A stretch of DNA of 64,000 nt, from contig OX359245.1 of NCBI GenBank assembly GCA_947179485.1, positions 43,759,067 to 43,823,066 of the forward strand, written 5' to 3'. Positions 35,094 through 47,748 of the stretch are shown here, one piece after another. The first letter of the stretch is position 1. Each line of letters begins with the position of its first letter. A program made the translations under genes and the position numbers. Below the pieces are notes generated by a model, which was not told where the DNA came from, ran no database searches, and saw only the letters and a program-made list of their open reading frames with translations. The stretch is from Allacma fusca. Its lineage: Eukaryota; Arthropoda; Collembola; Symphypleona; Sminthuridae.

Positions 35094-37233
35094 TTTTCTT
35101 ACCAACGCGACATAATATAGGATACTTGAAAATGGGAGCTGAAGTGCATGTGTGTGCGAGTACTCACGAACTAGAATATACAATGTACATTCGTTGTATC
35201 TGTACGATGATTACAATGTATAATGTAAAAAAAAGTTGCAAGTTACGTTTCAGTTGAATATCGTGCACAATTATGTACTCAAAGACATATGTCTTTCTCA
35301 TTATTGGTTATTCTTATTCAGTATTGCTTTTTCACATTAGCGGATAAAGCCACAACAAAATGGTACTTTCCCTTTCTGGAAATGATGTGATGCGATTTTC
35401 ATAATTGGATCCCCTATTCCAGGAGTCTCTATCAAATCTGTACAATCCACACTATACTCACTAGATTAAATTCAATACTCCAATTCATGGATCGTCAGTG
35501 TTGCTCTATTTACAGTGACCTAATTCCAGTTACCTTTGAGGGCATCAATCATCTATACACCGAATATAGTTTGCAAGAGATGCGGGGCACAATAGTTCAT
35601 TCTCCACTTTTGGACAAAGCTGACCCCATTATCTCATGATTGGATGCTATTGAATGTGCCATTAAATAATTTCTGAACAACACTCACCAGGCCATGACCA
35701 AAGTTAACCGGAAATGATGTTAATCTCATCATGACCTCAGTTTCTTTCGACCATCATTTCTCCCTCGGTCACAAACGAGGATCAGCAATCATGTTCATGG
35801 ACAAGTCAATGAAGATCTATAAAATAATTATTACGAATGTATCTATTTATTTGACCATTGCGAAGAAATTAAAAAAATAATCTTGTAGAAGTGATCCTTC
35901 GCCATTTTCCTAGTGACTCTATTTTATTTAAAAATTGCCATATATAATTATCTGTATCACCCTTGGAAAATCTGAGATTCTTTTTCGCTGGATATTCGGA
36001 ATATTTTGATATCTTCAACTTTGATCGTCCTTTTTGGTTAGTGGTTATGTTTAACTCATTGAATTTGTTTTTTTCAGGACTTTTCTCGGAATTATGGAAA
36101 ATTTGCTTAAAATTCTTGAGCTAATTTTCAATCCGTTGTTCAAAAATTATTTTCGTTGTCGTCATTTCCAATATTTTTTGATTAGCCGCATCTTTAGTTT
36201 CATCGCTTTTTCAAAACTTGTAGAATTTTTTGGAATGCCATTTAATAAAATTAAGTAACTATAAGTACACCCTTTTAGTATACAGTAAACTGAGAATTTT
36301 GTTACATAATGTATAATTACGGCATCACGTCACTTCGACATTTTCCTATTTTGAGTGCAAAAAAAATTGGAAAATCTGATTGGAACTGCGACACGCAGGG
36401 TTATTTACACAATATCCGTCCCCAGTAATTTTTACAACTCATTCTACGCTATGCATCACTAGCGTCACCAGTATTTATGTAACTTATTCTATACACTATA
36501 ACACTATATATGTCCTCAGTTTTCTACAACTCATCCTGCTGGGTGTCCGTCCCCAAGAATAAGGGGTAAATTTAAGGATCAAGGGAAAGGATCGGGAGAA
36601 GAAATGTCAAACTCATGATAGGATATTGGTTCCCGTTATTAAAACATTATATGACATTCGTCACCGCTTTTCAATTAAAACTCATTCTATGGTTTAAACT
36701 GTAATTTGTTTACATTAACTAACAATAAGTCAAAATATTGATGGGTGGTAGAGTATAGTTACACAGTTGGTCCTATGAGCATATGTTTCGTAAATAATGT
36801 TTTATATCCTGGCTTAATTAACTTTTATTAACTATTTGACCAGGGTTGGCAAGTGGCAAGAAATGGCCTGGCCGTTATTGGTTAAAATCCGGTTCTTACT
36901 GTCTTGGTCTAATTGTTGGGTTGGTATAAAATGGTCGTAATCAGACATGTGTAACCTCGTGTAGATTTCCCATTAGCGACGTCCCGTGATGACCCTGTGA
37001 CGTCACCCAAGTGTCGCCTCGGGCTATTTCTGTGTTTTCTGTGAAATACTGTGTTTAAGGCAAAACCAACGAGGCGAATCGTTTCCATATAATACCAGGA
37101 GCTTAAATTAATTTTTAGGGCCCATTCGGGTAACAGGATACCAGGCCTGGGTTAGCATGTTTAAATGACGATTACTGCCGTTTGTGTTGGTCAATTAGGA
37201 CCAAACAAAATGCAAACCCACTTATGGCTTATA
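35094..37233. other. Intergenic after DIPP up to the assembly gap
   Basis: No gene recognised. It holds the DIPP 3' UTR. The sequence CAGGGTTGGCAAG near 36843 looks like one hAT terminus, but I could not find its partner or target duplication, possibly because of the gap. Confidence 0.35.
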
Positions 37234-37433
37234 NNNNNNNNNNNNNNNNNNNNNNNNNNNNNNNNNNNNNNNNNNNNNNNNNNNNNNNNNNNNNNNNNNN
37301 NNNNNNNNNNNNNNNNNNNNNNNNNNNNNNNNNNNNNNNNNNNNNNNNNNNNNNNNNNNNNNNNNNNNNNNNNNNNNNNNNNNNNNNNNNNNNNNNNNNN
37401 NNNNNNNNNNNNNNNNNNNNNNNNNNNNNNNNN
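37234..37433. other. Assembly gap of 200 N
   Basis: Exactly 200 undetermined bases. A round number like this is a placeholder for a scaffold join of unknown true length. Reading frames spanning it are meaningless. Confidence 0.99.
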
Positions 37434-37562
37434 TTGGTTTGAAAAGCTGGATCGTAAATGTTATAAGTGAGGAAATTTGGAGGTTCCGTAGCGGCCCATT
37501 CACATCAACCAATATGTTATGTTTCACACGTGGGCGTGAAGTTTTAGCATGAATATTATATT

Positions 37563-40220
37563 GCAACTTCGGCTGAGTTCTACTTTCCCGGCCACAAAAT
37601 TACCTTCCACCTTCCACTAGACCTTCCACTTGACCTTCATTCGACCTTCCACTTGACCTTCCATTCGACCTTCCACTTGACATTCCACCAAAATTTTACA
37701 GATTGTTTACCTTCCAGATCTTTCACCTAAATTTGACCAGATGGAAGGTCCTTCTACCTGGTTCCCGGTGTTAATTGACATATCCCTCTGTGTTCTGGTG
37801 GGTGAAACACAAAGTGCGAACTGGATATAGCTAATGCGTTGCCCCCTGTATGCGACTATTCAAACCATAAATCAGCGTTTTTAATTTATTGGGAAAAGTA
37901 AGTCGCAACGCTAAAAAGTTTGTATCTTACCATTAATCGTTAGTGGTTACGGAATTTGCTAAAAATGTTTTGAAAATTTTGCTAAAAAATCAGTTCACCG
38001 GTACGTACGGCAACTAAACTCTTTCGAATCACATGGTTTTCCAGTGGTTGATTTTTATCAGTCCTTTGACATAATTCTACACAACACCATCGAAACTTGA
38101 CTATCATAATTGTACATATAATGATTTTGTAACAGTAACCTGTTTCCTCAAAGGTACCCTGCATTTTTATAGTTAATTACACGAGTTAGTTTTAACCTAA
38201 AACACTCAAGTGCTTTCACCTCCGTGTTAATTTTACCAATAAAAAATGCGAAACATAAGTTAACACACCGAAATTGATCCAAGACTGTCATTTTCAGGTG
38301 AATGGGCACAAAAGAAATGAGGTTCGGTCGTGCAGTAACTCATGTAGGGGGGCAATGTGGTATTTTTTTAGTTAGCTCTTTGTAAATATTGTCAAAGCCA
38401 GACTACAGAGTCTGTATGGCCAACAGTGCTCGGACTGGGTACGGGTAATACTCGGGTAAATGGGTACGGGTACAGGTATGGGTACTACCCGGGTACAGAA
38501 GTTGCGTACTCGCAAGTACGCGGGTTCTACCTGGGTACTCTTGATTTTAGGCAATAAAGTGGGTACAGGTACGGGTACGGATATGGGTACTCAGTCAGTG
38601 GCAATCGGGTAGTACCCAATGGGTACGGGTATCACTATGTAAAATGCCTGTACCCGTGGGTGCTGTACCCGAGTATTTTTGGGTACTTCAAGGATTCCTG
38701 ATGGGATGGATTACTATGGCTAACAATAAGACCTACCAACCGTGGAGTTGCTTATTTCGTAGTATACAGATACTTGCGTTAGTGACAGAGCCAAGTGGCT
38801 TCGTCTCATTTATGATTACGTGGTAGTTGCAATCTAACGCTTCTAATAATTCATCCAAGGAATCTAATAAAGAAATAGAGAGTAGAGTCAGTGAAATCAC
38901 CTGTTTATCGACTTAAATAGTGAAGCTCATCAACGAAGAATTTCAAGAGGGAAGTTCTTGGGATTGAATTGAATTAGCTTCATTGGGAGCGTAACATTAT
39001 AATTATTTGAAGACGTATTACGGGATAAGGTCGGAATAAATATACATTTATTAGCAGATACATTTCTTAACGTTACAAGTACCCAGGGTTGCCCATTTGA
39101 AAACGCCAAGTCATTTTATGCAGGCAATTTGAGCATTTTCAATTCTGGGTATTTATGACACTGAGTATTTATTGAGGTGAATATTTATAACATTTTAGAA
39201 TGAAAAATATCATTCCTTGCACGCAATATTTATATTTCACTCCCTTTGATTAATCTTGATAATTTTGATGTTAAAGAACTTGACAGACATCTGAACTTGG
39301 CGTTCAAAACTTCCATGGGGTTGCATTTTAGTCCTATTTTGCCTGCATTTTTCGAAAATCTCCGTCTCGGGCTTCATAAATGTGAGAGACAGTTTACGAA
39401 TGTTTGTTTTTGTCGATTAACCGAAAAAAAATTGTTTCTTGTTCTCCAAGTTGAAAAGCAAGTTATGGAGAGTTTAGTATTAAAGAATCCGTCCCAATTC
39501 CAATTAGCGAGAACACCTTTCATTTCATTCAGCAAGTTATTATTTTGGGGTAGTAGGATTTGAATTTCGTCAGTGTTTATTAAAAAAATCCCAAAATGCC
39601 TTAAATAATTTTTTTTTAAATTCAAATAGGATGTCTTTAACGCCTAGGGAAAATTCTCAAAATCCCGGACACTTTTAACGGAGGTCAAAAAATTGAAAAC
39701 TTAAAATTTTTCAGCTGGGCAGGCTAATGTCGACGGGGATTTTAAATCGGCCAAACTTCCAGTACCCGAGTAATACCCGGGTACACACAATAGATACTCG
39801 GGTACGGGTACAGGTTTTGGGTACATTACGGGTACGGGTAAATTGTGGGTACAGGTACTACATTGTATTTTCAGGTACGGGTATTGAAATAATTTACCCG
39901 GGTACTCGGGTATGGGTACGGGTATAGGTACAGCATTTTGTAGTACCCGATATTCGGGTACGGGTATGGGTACGGGTACACGGTTTCTGTACCCCGTCCG
40001 TGCACTGATGGCCAATGTGGGTAGTCAAGTGGAAGGTCAGGTGGAATGATCAAGGGGAAGGTGGAAGGTTAGGTGGAAAGTCTGGTGGAAGGTCAAGTGG
40101 AAGTTGGGTGGGAGATGGAAGTCTGGTGGAAGTTACTTAAGTATTACAGTGTTGATATATGGGTGACTGGAATGTGAAAGATAATTTGTGGCCGGGAAAG
40201 TAGAACTCAGCCGCAACTTC
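37563..40220. mobile_element. Inverted-repeat transposon (non-hAT termini) with 8-bp duplication
   Basis: The element is 37571-40212. Its ends are perfect inverted repeats of about 28 bp starting GGCTGAGTTCTACTTTCCCG. The 8-bp duplication GCAACTTC is at 37563-37570 and 40213-40220. Subterminal motifs GACCTTCCACTT (37600-37690) and, inverted, AAGTGGAAGGTC (40020-40140) are clustered at both ends. It is split by another element (38424-40007). GG-ends with an 8-bp duplication could suggest Merlin, but this is not established. Confidence 0.85.
38416..40015. mobile_element. hAT-like non-autonomous element, GGGTAC-motif family (copy 1), nested
   Basis: The element is 38424-40007 (1.58 kb). Its ends are CAGTGCTCGGAC and the inverse of CAGTGCACGGAC, with 8-bp duplication ATGGCCAA at 38416-38423 and 40008-40015. 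GGGTACGGGTA-type repeats fill the first 230 bp and last 250 bp. The middle 1 kb is unrelated sequence with a 105-codon frame (39246-39563) that I do not recognise. It sits inside the 37571-40212 element, so it is younger. It is a relative of 54227-55536. Confidence 0.88.
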
Positions 40221-41985
40221 TTCTCATTGAACTTATATATGTACATACAATGCCGGTGATGTATATGTACTGTAAAGTATTTTATACTTTACTCTTTACC
40301 ATGGCAACGTGATCAAGCAGCCATCATTTGTTTACTTTGCTTACAATTCCTAACATTGTTAATATAAATATCAAACCAATAGAAATAGTTTATTTATTTC
40401 ATGTAGACAGTATGTAGAAGAAACATCCTAATCTCCTCAGATTCATTCTGACCGTCTGAGGAGCTCGACGCTAGAGTTGAATCGCGAGCACTTGAGATTC
40501 TCTGAGCTCGTTCTCTTGCTTGTGAATTCTAATTGAACTCTTACTCCTTCGCAGGTTCTATCAGCATAGTGGTCGGTTCGACCATTGCTATTGTGTTGTG
40601 TTAGCTTAGCGGTCGGTTCGGTTCTCACGGCTATTGTTATTACCAATAGTTTCTTTGCTTAATATTTCATTATCCGTTATAATTGTGAAAAGCATTTGTT
40701 ATTACTTTGACTTGTCTTGTTATAATTCAAGTATCTGTTCTGTGGATATTAAAGTTATTAATATATTTATAAAGGACTGATTGAGCCCATAGAAAGTTCT
40801 TTGTAGTACATACGTTTGTACATACGTTCAACTGTGCCACTTTGCCGTGATTGTGATAATTTTAACAAACTATTCAGTAATTTTTAGTAGGTTCTCTCTA
40901 TATATCCTTCTGTCTAACGTTTCCTGATTTGATTGTTTATTCACTCTTTTTCCGTGAATTTCTTGAAGGTTTCATGCTTATTAGCATCTTCATTAGTGAG
41001 AATATTATCTCGAGGTTGCATGTCTAGTTGCAATTATTATAATCGGAAAATAATTTTATATGCTGAACTTTAGGTTCTAAGGAACAAACCCGAAAAAAAA
41101 TTACCAGCCCTACCAGGCTCGTCAACAGGTTAAATATTATTGATTTGTTCTATATAGAACCCAAATATATATTTGGTTTCGTCAAATATTTCTACATTTT
41201 ATTGGGCCAATTTAATGATATATGCAAAGCCCCGGCAACAATAAATGTCGGGATTATTCGATTTTGAGGAGAATACCTTGTATGCATTTCATTAGAAAAA
41301 CACAATTGTGTTTTCTTATTGAGTGGATTCACGTTAATTTAATTACGCTAATAAGTTACTCCCTTATGTGAGCATGTTTTTGTAAAGAAAAACATTTTTA
41401 CACTTGTACCAGTACCCACGGAATTAACAATTTCTCTGGTTATAAGATTACATATATCCTAAAATTTGTCAAATTTGCTTAAAAGAAAAATGTTTTCAAG
41501 ACTCCTCTTAAAGAGAATGTTGTTACTCAGTAGCCTGAGTACAGTCGATACGAATGACAGAAACTCATGCTATTATTTACTAAATTGGCTGGTCAGTATA
41601 TATTATACACTACGATAAAACCTGACTGACGAGCAATTTTCCTGGTTTAATTTAATAGCTTTCATTAAATAATTGGAATGGAATTGTCAATATTGCTAAA
41701 ACAACTTGCTGAATGTCAATGTCAACATTACATACTGTGGATATATATTTCAAGATGCGTATCAGCTTTATTGCATTACATATGGGCATAAATTATTATC
41801 TTAAAAAATGTCGCTCCTAAAACTACAACAGCCACTGTTTTAATTCAATTGAATTACCTTTTACTTCTGTGATTATGTACATATAGATACATATGAGCAT
41901 TGTAAAAATATTTCCAGTATGAGTCGATGTTTGAACAAGTTCAAAACATTTTTTATCGTCTGCATTTCGAATTGCTCACTCAGTA
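40221..41985. other. Intergenic, nothing firmly recognised
   Basis: 40380-40680 has repeated 'ggtcggttcg' and an imperfect hairpin around CTCCTCAG...CTGAGGAG, somewhat like LTR or 5' UTR sequence, but no partner was found. The rest is AT-rich and precedes receptor copy B. Confidence 0.35.
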
Positions 41986-43381
41986 GTGTTCTCAATGCTC
42001 AAATACCAGCAACTTCGATTCCACTTTAGTTGTTTGAAATTTATATCTGCTCTGGCTATAATACCAGTAGATGTAAATGTTCAGAATGGACAAATTAAAT
42101 GTTCGAAGGCCAAGAGAAAAATATGGTATTGCCATTTCCTCACACTCATTCTACGCTTTGTACATTTGTTCTATCAGTTGCTGAAATGTACCATGTTTAC
42201 TTCATACTTTGATCTATTCAATTTCACTGGACTAGTTTTCTTCACGTCTTTCTCAGGACTCTTGGTCATGATGTCGTACATTCAGTTTCTTGGGAACCCT
42301 GAAATGATTGTTGGCAATTTTAACAGGATCTTCATTTGTTTCGGTGTGTGTGTGTGGATATGAATAGCTTCTGAGTTTATTATTCATTGATTAATTATTT
42401 GTATCCGTCGTCATGAACAATAACTGTACATAATACATATTTAACACTGAATTCATTGATAGAAAAATAATTCAAAACGTTTTCAGATTTTTTCGGCCCA
42501 AGCAGCAACAATTTAAGAATCCAGGAATGGATTATAATGTTCCTGCCTGTAACAATTGTGATTCCTGCAACTTTTGTGGGTCTTGCGTACCAAAAAGCAT
42601 GGCGCAATGCACCATTCTTGCTATACAGTTCCATGCCGGAGCAAACCACGTCCTGCCTTTACTTAGCCATGATTCTGGACATAAGTTATTTCTTATCGGC
42701 CACGTGCTCCGCATTTTTTGTTGAAATAGCGCTACTTTTATTTTTCTTGAAATTTAATGATCAAGTCAAAACATTGGCTGGTAATTTAAACCGAAGGTAT
42801 GCTAACACAAAATATATGTACAATAAAGATTTAATAATTTCATGGCATCCCATATATAGTGATTGTATCAACTATCAACCTCTATAATACATTTTAAATA
42901 TTGCAGGTTAACATGCTTATGCCGGATTAGGCAGGCGTATTTGGATATTCGGATGCTTCAGCTTACACTGCAGTTCTTTAATATGGGATATTCATATCAC
43001 ATTTTTGTGGGGAAGATTTTTTGTATTACGAATAGTATTATACTCACGGCCTATGGAATAATGGTTCTTGAGAAGGAGCATGTCGTTGCTGTTATGAGCA
43101 TGTTTCTGGGACTTGGCTATAGTTTGTTTTACATTTCCGGCTCCGAAAACGCATTTCACATCCAGATTGGAATCAATAAATGTAAGAGAAAAATTTCAGC
43201 AGCCGCTGGATTGCTACGTTCAGGGCGTATCGGTTATGTGCGATCGATCAAATCAATTCCTAAGATTGGGATTAAAGTTGGAAACTTCCATAAGATAGAA
43301 AGAACGACCACCCCAAATTTTGTCAGCTTTACTATGCGTAACATTGTTCGTGTTTTGATCGCATTTTCCACAAAGACATAA
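41986..43381 (+). CDS. Gustatory-receptor-like multi-membrane protein, copy B (3 exons)
   Basis: Paralogue of the gene at 2739-6804, roughly 45% identical by eye. Exons 41986-42343, 42487-42796 and 42907-43381 join in phases 1 and 2 to give 380 aa. The donor of exon 1 (TTCG|GTGTGT) opens a GT repeat. Shared blocks: LLKCTMFTSYFDLFNFTGLVF; RIQEWIIMFLPVT; NAPFLLYSSMP; a hydrophobic FFVEIALLLFFL; and the tail SIKSIPKIGIKVGNFHKIER with TPNF. The introns are short (143 and 110 nt), so this copy shows the likely original compact layout. The frame is open upstream for some codons without an ATG, so an upstream exon is possible. Chemosensory function is inferred from family style only. Confidence 0.72.
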
Positions 43382-43448
43382 ATAGCACAATGCAGATGCA
43401 AGTCAATATATACCGGGTAGATATAATGGATGGACAAGCTAAACGTGT

Positions 43449-43454
43449 AATAAA
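43449..43454 (+). terminator. Probable poly(A) signal of receptor copy B
   Basis: AATAAA 68 bp after the stop codon, in ...cgtgtAATAAAgtcaca. Confidence 0.55.
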
Positions 43455-43570
43455 GTCACAGGTTTTTGGAATACATGCCTTCAAAATGTATTACCACATG
43501 TGTCAAAAAATATTTTAAACGAAAAAAAATGTCAAAAATTTGCCGGAATATCTAATAAAACATTTCTCAC

Positions 43571-44536
43571 TGCTCTACCAGTGCATCGCATAGGTACAAA
43601 AATACTGTACCTGGACCTGAACCTGGACCCAAATAGTGGGTACCGGCAAAAATTGTACCCAAACCCGTACCTGAATAAAAATACCCATTAAATAAATGTT
43701 GGTACCTGGACCTGATTATTTTGCAAGTAGTGTGTACCTGTACCTGAATTTTATCCGTACCCAAAATATACCCAATATATGAACCTGTACCTGAAACATT
43801 TTCCTACGTACCTGTACCCAATCAGTTACTTTAAAAAGAATTACTGTAAACGATTCAACATGATGACATTCAATGATTTACATCACAGCAGTTACAAGCT
43901 AGACAAAATTCTGCCTCGTCATAATTTTTGCAATACTAGACATCTTAATGGAGAATGGAGCTATAACTTCTATACCATCTGAGGTATTTCCATGTCCAAT
44001 TAAATCTTCCACTTCTAGGTCATCCTCCATAACCACAATAACATTTAACACCATTTTTACTGAATCACACGTGGAATTTGTAATTACACGAACTTATTGC
44101 TGGCACGTTGTGCTAAGTCAACCATGTCTATTGCATAAACGTATGCTTTTTTAAAAATTGCGATGAAATCCTGAAAACACGCTGAATATCAAAACAAACC
44201 TGTAGGTCGGAGAGAGAGCCATATACTACACTAGATGCCTCGTAAGATGGATTTCTGTTTGTAAAAGTACCCACATTTGCAGGTATTAGTTTGTCAGGTC
44301 CAGGTATATTGAAAGCTTGTACCTGTTACTGTCAGGTACAACCCAAAAAATTCCAAGTTTGTACCTGTACCCAACACCTGGTTTTGTACCCAAAATTTTG
44401 GAACATGTAGCTAGTACCCATAAAGTACCCATTCAGTTTGGGTACTTATACAGAGTACCCATTTCGGACCTGGACCTGTACCTGTACCCAAATACTCAGG
44501 TACTACCCGTACCCATGCGATGCACTATGCTCTACT
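43571..44536. mobile_element. hAT-like non-autonomous element, GTACCTG-motif family
   Basis: The element is 43579-44528 (950 bp). The left end is CAGTGCATCGCATAGG; the right end is the inverse of TAGTGCATCGCATGGG. The 8-bp duplication TGCTCTAC is at 43571-43578 and 44529-44536. GTACCTG and GTACCC motifs fill both ends (43592-43820, 44270-44515). The unique middle (about 43830-44200) has no recognised gene. Confidence 0.87.
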
Positions 44537-45086
44537 GCTGAAATAGTCAAGCTGACAAACATTCGGGCGTACTGCTTTTTGGTTAAGTTCATTTTTTGGG
44601 ATGTGGGATCCCTGAAGTTATATTTCATGCAAATTTTCCAAACTCCCAAGATTGGTTTGAAAATCACATTTTTATAGAAATGATGCAGTCCTTACATCAC
44701 TAATTACACATACAGTAGGTATATATTTAATTCTAAAACCAAAATTTCCAAAAGTTGGATATTTTATCATATGTATGTATAGATGACGTCACCTGTAATT
44801 TATTCCAAATTCACATGTTGTAATAAACGCATCCAAAATTACTTTATTAAAACTGCTTTTTGTTACGCACTGTATACACAGTTCAGGTTTGTCATGGGAA
44901 CAGGTGCCATTCGGGGGTTTAGGAACGGGAGCGGGAAGTGGAACAAATTGGGTACACATATTTGTTTCAGGTTTATGGCAGAGATGTCCAACCTTGGAAG
45001 GCGGAAGATTTTTCAGAGAGCTGAATCACGTGACTAAGCACTAAATGACCGCCAAGCTACTTGGGTTGTTGTTTGATCGTCATTAA
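44537..45086. other. Intergenic, nothing recognised
   Basis: Short unassigned stretch with no coding or repeat signal seen. Confidence 0.35.
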
Positions 45087-45963
45087 CTTATAACTAAAGC
45101 TGCCAGGTGCCTACTCTTTTAGTAGACTAGTTACTATTTGGGAAGGCAGTTTACTAAAAAAAATCATGAGATCTACTAATTGGAAGTCTACTATTTGATT
45201 GAAAAAGCTTCTAAACTCAACTTTTCTACATTTGCATACAATAATTGTAACAATTCTGTGCTAGGAAATGTGAGCACGATCAAGCGACACTTATCCGACA
45301 TTTTAGAACTTGATACCTGTAAATTGTCGAATCATTAACGTCTTTCCATGTCAAAGTAGATCTATCATTTGAACTCAAATTCTGTTCATTGTTTCATTCC
45401 TGTAGAGTACTGCAATAGTGCATTAAGTGGATATCATCATTAAATATTTGTATTGTGTCCGTTAGTACTGAATATGTAATATATATTTAAATGTAAGTAC
45501 TCCGAGTGGTTTTATTTGACCTGATAAAATTAAAATGGGAGGAGATTGTACTTTTAACGGTGGCTTACAAAAAAGTATCTAAATGTAATTACTTTAGCAT
45601 CGCAGAATCTGCTTGCGAGAATATGACAGTCCTAGTTAAGTACTTACTTTCCCTTCCAGGTAAAATTCTTGTCCTCTAAAATTTGTATTTTACAAAATTG
45701 TCTTGCTAGAAATATTTTTGTAAACACAAACAGGGCTCTGCTTCATTTCATGAACCAACGTTGTCACTGAGCGCGTTATTACTGTCGCTTTTAGCAATAA
45801 ATTGTGGACGCAGGTGAAATCTAAAATGTCCATGGACTTTCTGGGAGCAATGGCAGCTGTAAACGTTATTCTAGAATTGCTTTTATACAACGGAATAAAT
45901 TTTGACATAAAATTAAAAAGCCTACTATTTTGCTTATTTGAATCTGGCAGCTTTACTTATAAC
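45087..45963. mobile_element. hAT-like MITE, TAAAG termini
   Basis: The element is 45095-45955 (861 bp), with inverted ends TAAAGCTGCCAG and 8-bp duplication CTTATAAC at 45087-45094 and 45956-45963. The left subterminal part has repeated 'ctacta'/'agtagac' motifs. No transposase recognised. Confidence 0.78.
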
Positions 45964-46111
45964 TGACACAAGTTTTTAATAATTATAATTTATACTAATC
46001 AGTTATAATAGTTTGTTTTTTGGTCCGTTGTTGAGGTAGCAGTATTATTTACGGCGTTTGTACATTTGAAGCAATTTTTACCCTTATTTATCATCTGTAC
46101 GGGTATGTACA

Positions 46112-47748
46112 CTGCACATCAAAGGTGGGCAAAATAGTTTGCCTCGCCTATATCCTACATATATTTTTAATACCTGATCCTGCCTACATTATGCCTACAT
46201 TAGTGTTGCTAAAAAAATTATACCGACATACAAACATGGGCGCCTGCCTAGATTCTAGGCCCTATTATAGGCGAAGGCTGTAGGATGCTGCAAGTTGGGA
46301 TACAAATCTAGGCGAGGTTCTAGGCTAGGCAATCGCCACTACAATATAGGCTTAGGGAAAATCTAGGATATTCAGATATTTCCGAACAAGGGACAGGGAT
46401 ATTCAGGCAGGCTACAAGTTCGTTCAAGTAAAGGCCAGGCATTAGTGGTGAGCGGAACGTTCTCAAAGCACCAATTGGTTAGGACAGGATTACAAGATCT
46501 TTGGGAAAACGTTCGCAGAGACGGACTGACAATGAGGCTTGAATTACTTGATACCGGTAATAACCAGAATATATGCACATGTATATACTATGTAGTTTAC
46601 TTGTTTCCTACAGCATTAATGAAACCCCAACATTGATATTCCAATTGCATATGATCATTCCATACGGTTTGCACTATCTAAAACTCACAATTATATCGCC
46701 TATATAGGCTGGCAAAGCGCTGTCAGAAGCTATACAGCAAATACAGGCAGGCTAGCAATGCACACTAGGACAGATATAGGCTAATAGACAGGCGGTTAGA
46801 GTACTTGACCCTTGGTATGAAGGCTCTTCTTTTCGTTGAAACATCCTATCCGCCTATATAGGATGGTGGTATTTTTCGAAAGAAAATAGGCAGGCTTTAG
46901 GCTTAGGCACTTCATTTGCCCATCTTTGTAGCCTACATATACACCTACATATTCTTGAAAAAATCCACAGCCTACATTTACACCTACATAGTTTTAGCCT
47001 ATGTAGGTAATATGAAACAGACCATAGGAAATCTATGCTGATATAGGAACGCCTGAGTTGTCTCCCTACACAAGCATTTTCCCTATGTCAAATTGGGGTT
47101 CTCCCGGCGTTATACGCTTTATTAATTCATCCCAAATTTATGTATATCATACATAATTAAAGCACCTACACTAACAGTAAGAGAGTTGTGTATAGTATAT
47201 ATGGTAGCGCTAATAGAGGCGTTTGTAGTTCCCCTCCGCCCTTGACATCACCTGGGAAAACTTTACCGCAAACAAACACTAACATTATTTATCACTATTA
47301 GAGAACGTATTGCAGGACTTTTGAAGTGTTCTTTTCCTTAGAAAATGTACATAACCCCATGCACGCACTCTCAGGATACCTAATTTGAATACTACGTGAA
47401 AATTAAACAAATTTTTAACTTATGACTGCAGTTAGAAACAACAATTTCCTAGCTTTTCATGAATTTTAGTAAAAAATTTAAGGAAGCACTATTTAAACAG
47501 TAGAAAGTGTCCAGAGCACAGTGCCTACATCAACCTAACATATAAATGCATGTAAAATGTGCGCCCACATTTAGTCTACATTTATATGGATATATTATTA
47601 TGCCCAGCACATTTTACAGGCATTCTACACAACAAGTTATCCCTCTATCCTATAATGCCTACAATTAACATGGGAATTTTTTTGCAGCCTATATTTTGCC
47701 TACTTGTAGGCCCTACATTTAGGGGAGGCGCCCACCTTTGCTGCACAT
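46112..47748. mobile_element. hAT-like non-autonomous element, TAGGC/GCCTA-motif family
   Basis: The element is 46120-47740 (1.62 kb). Its ends are CAAAGGTGGGC and the inverse (GCCCACCTTTG), with 8-bp duplication CTGCACAT at 46112-46119 and 47741-47748. Motifs GCCTACAT, TATAGGC and CTAGGC are scattered densely through both ends. It is complete here. Its last 220 bp were also copied into the right arm of the inverted duplication (about 58405-58630), where the rest is missing. Confidence 0.88.

Noticed and set aside
36843-37160. hAT terminus CAGGGTTGGCAAG
   Set aside because: No matching right end or second copy of the flanking 8 bp (tatttgac) was found before or after the gap.
39246-39563. 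105-codon frame in the middle of the nested GGGTAC element
   Set aside because: Could be a transposase remnant but has no BED finger or hAT dimerisation motif that I can see.
40380-40960. Possible solo LTR
   Set aside because: Has some LTR-like features but no TG...CA boundaries with a target duplication could be set.
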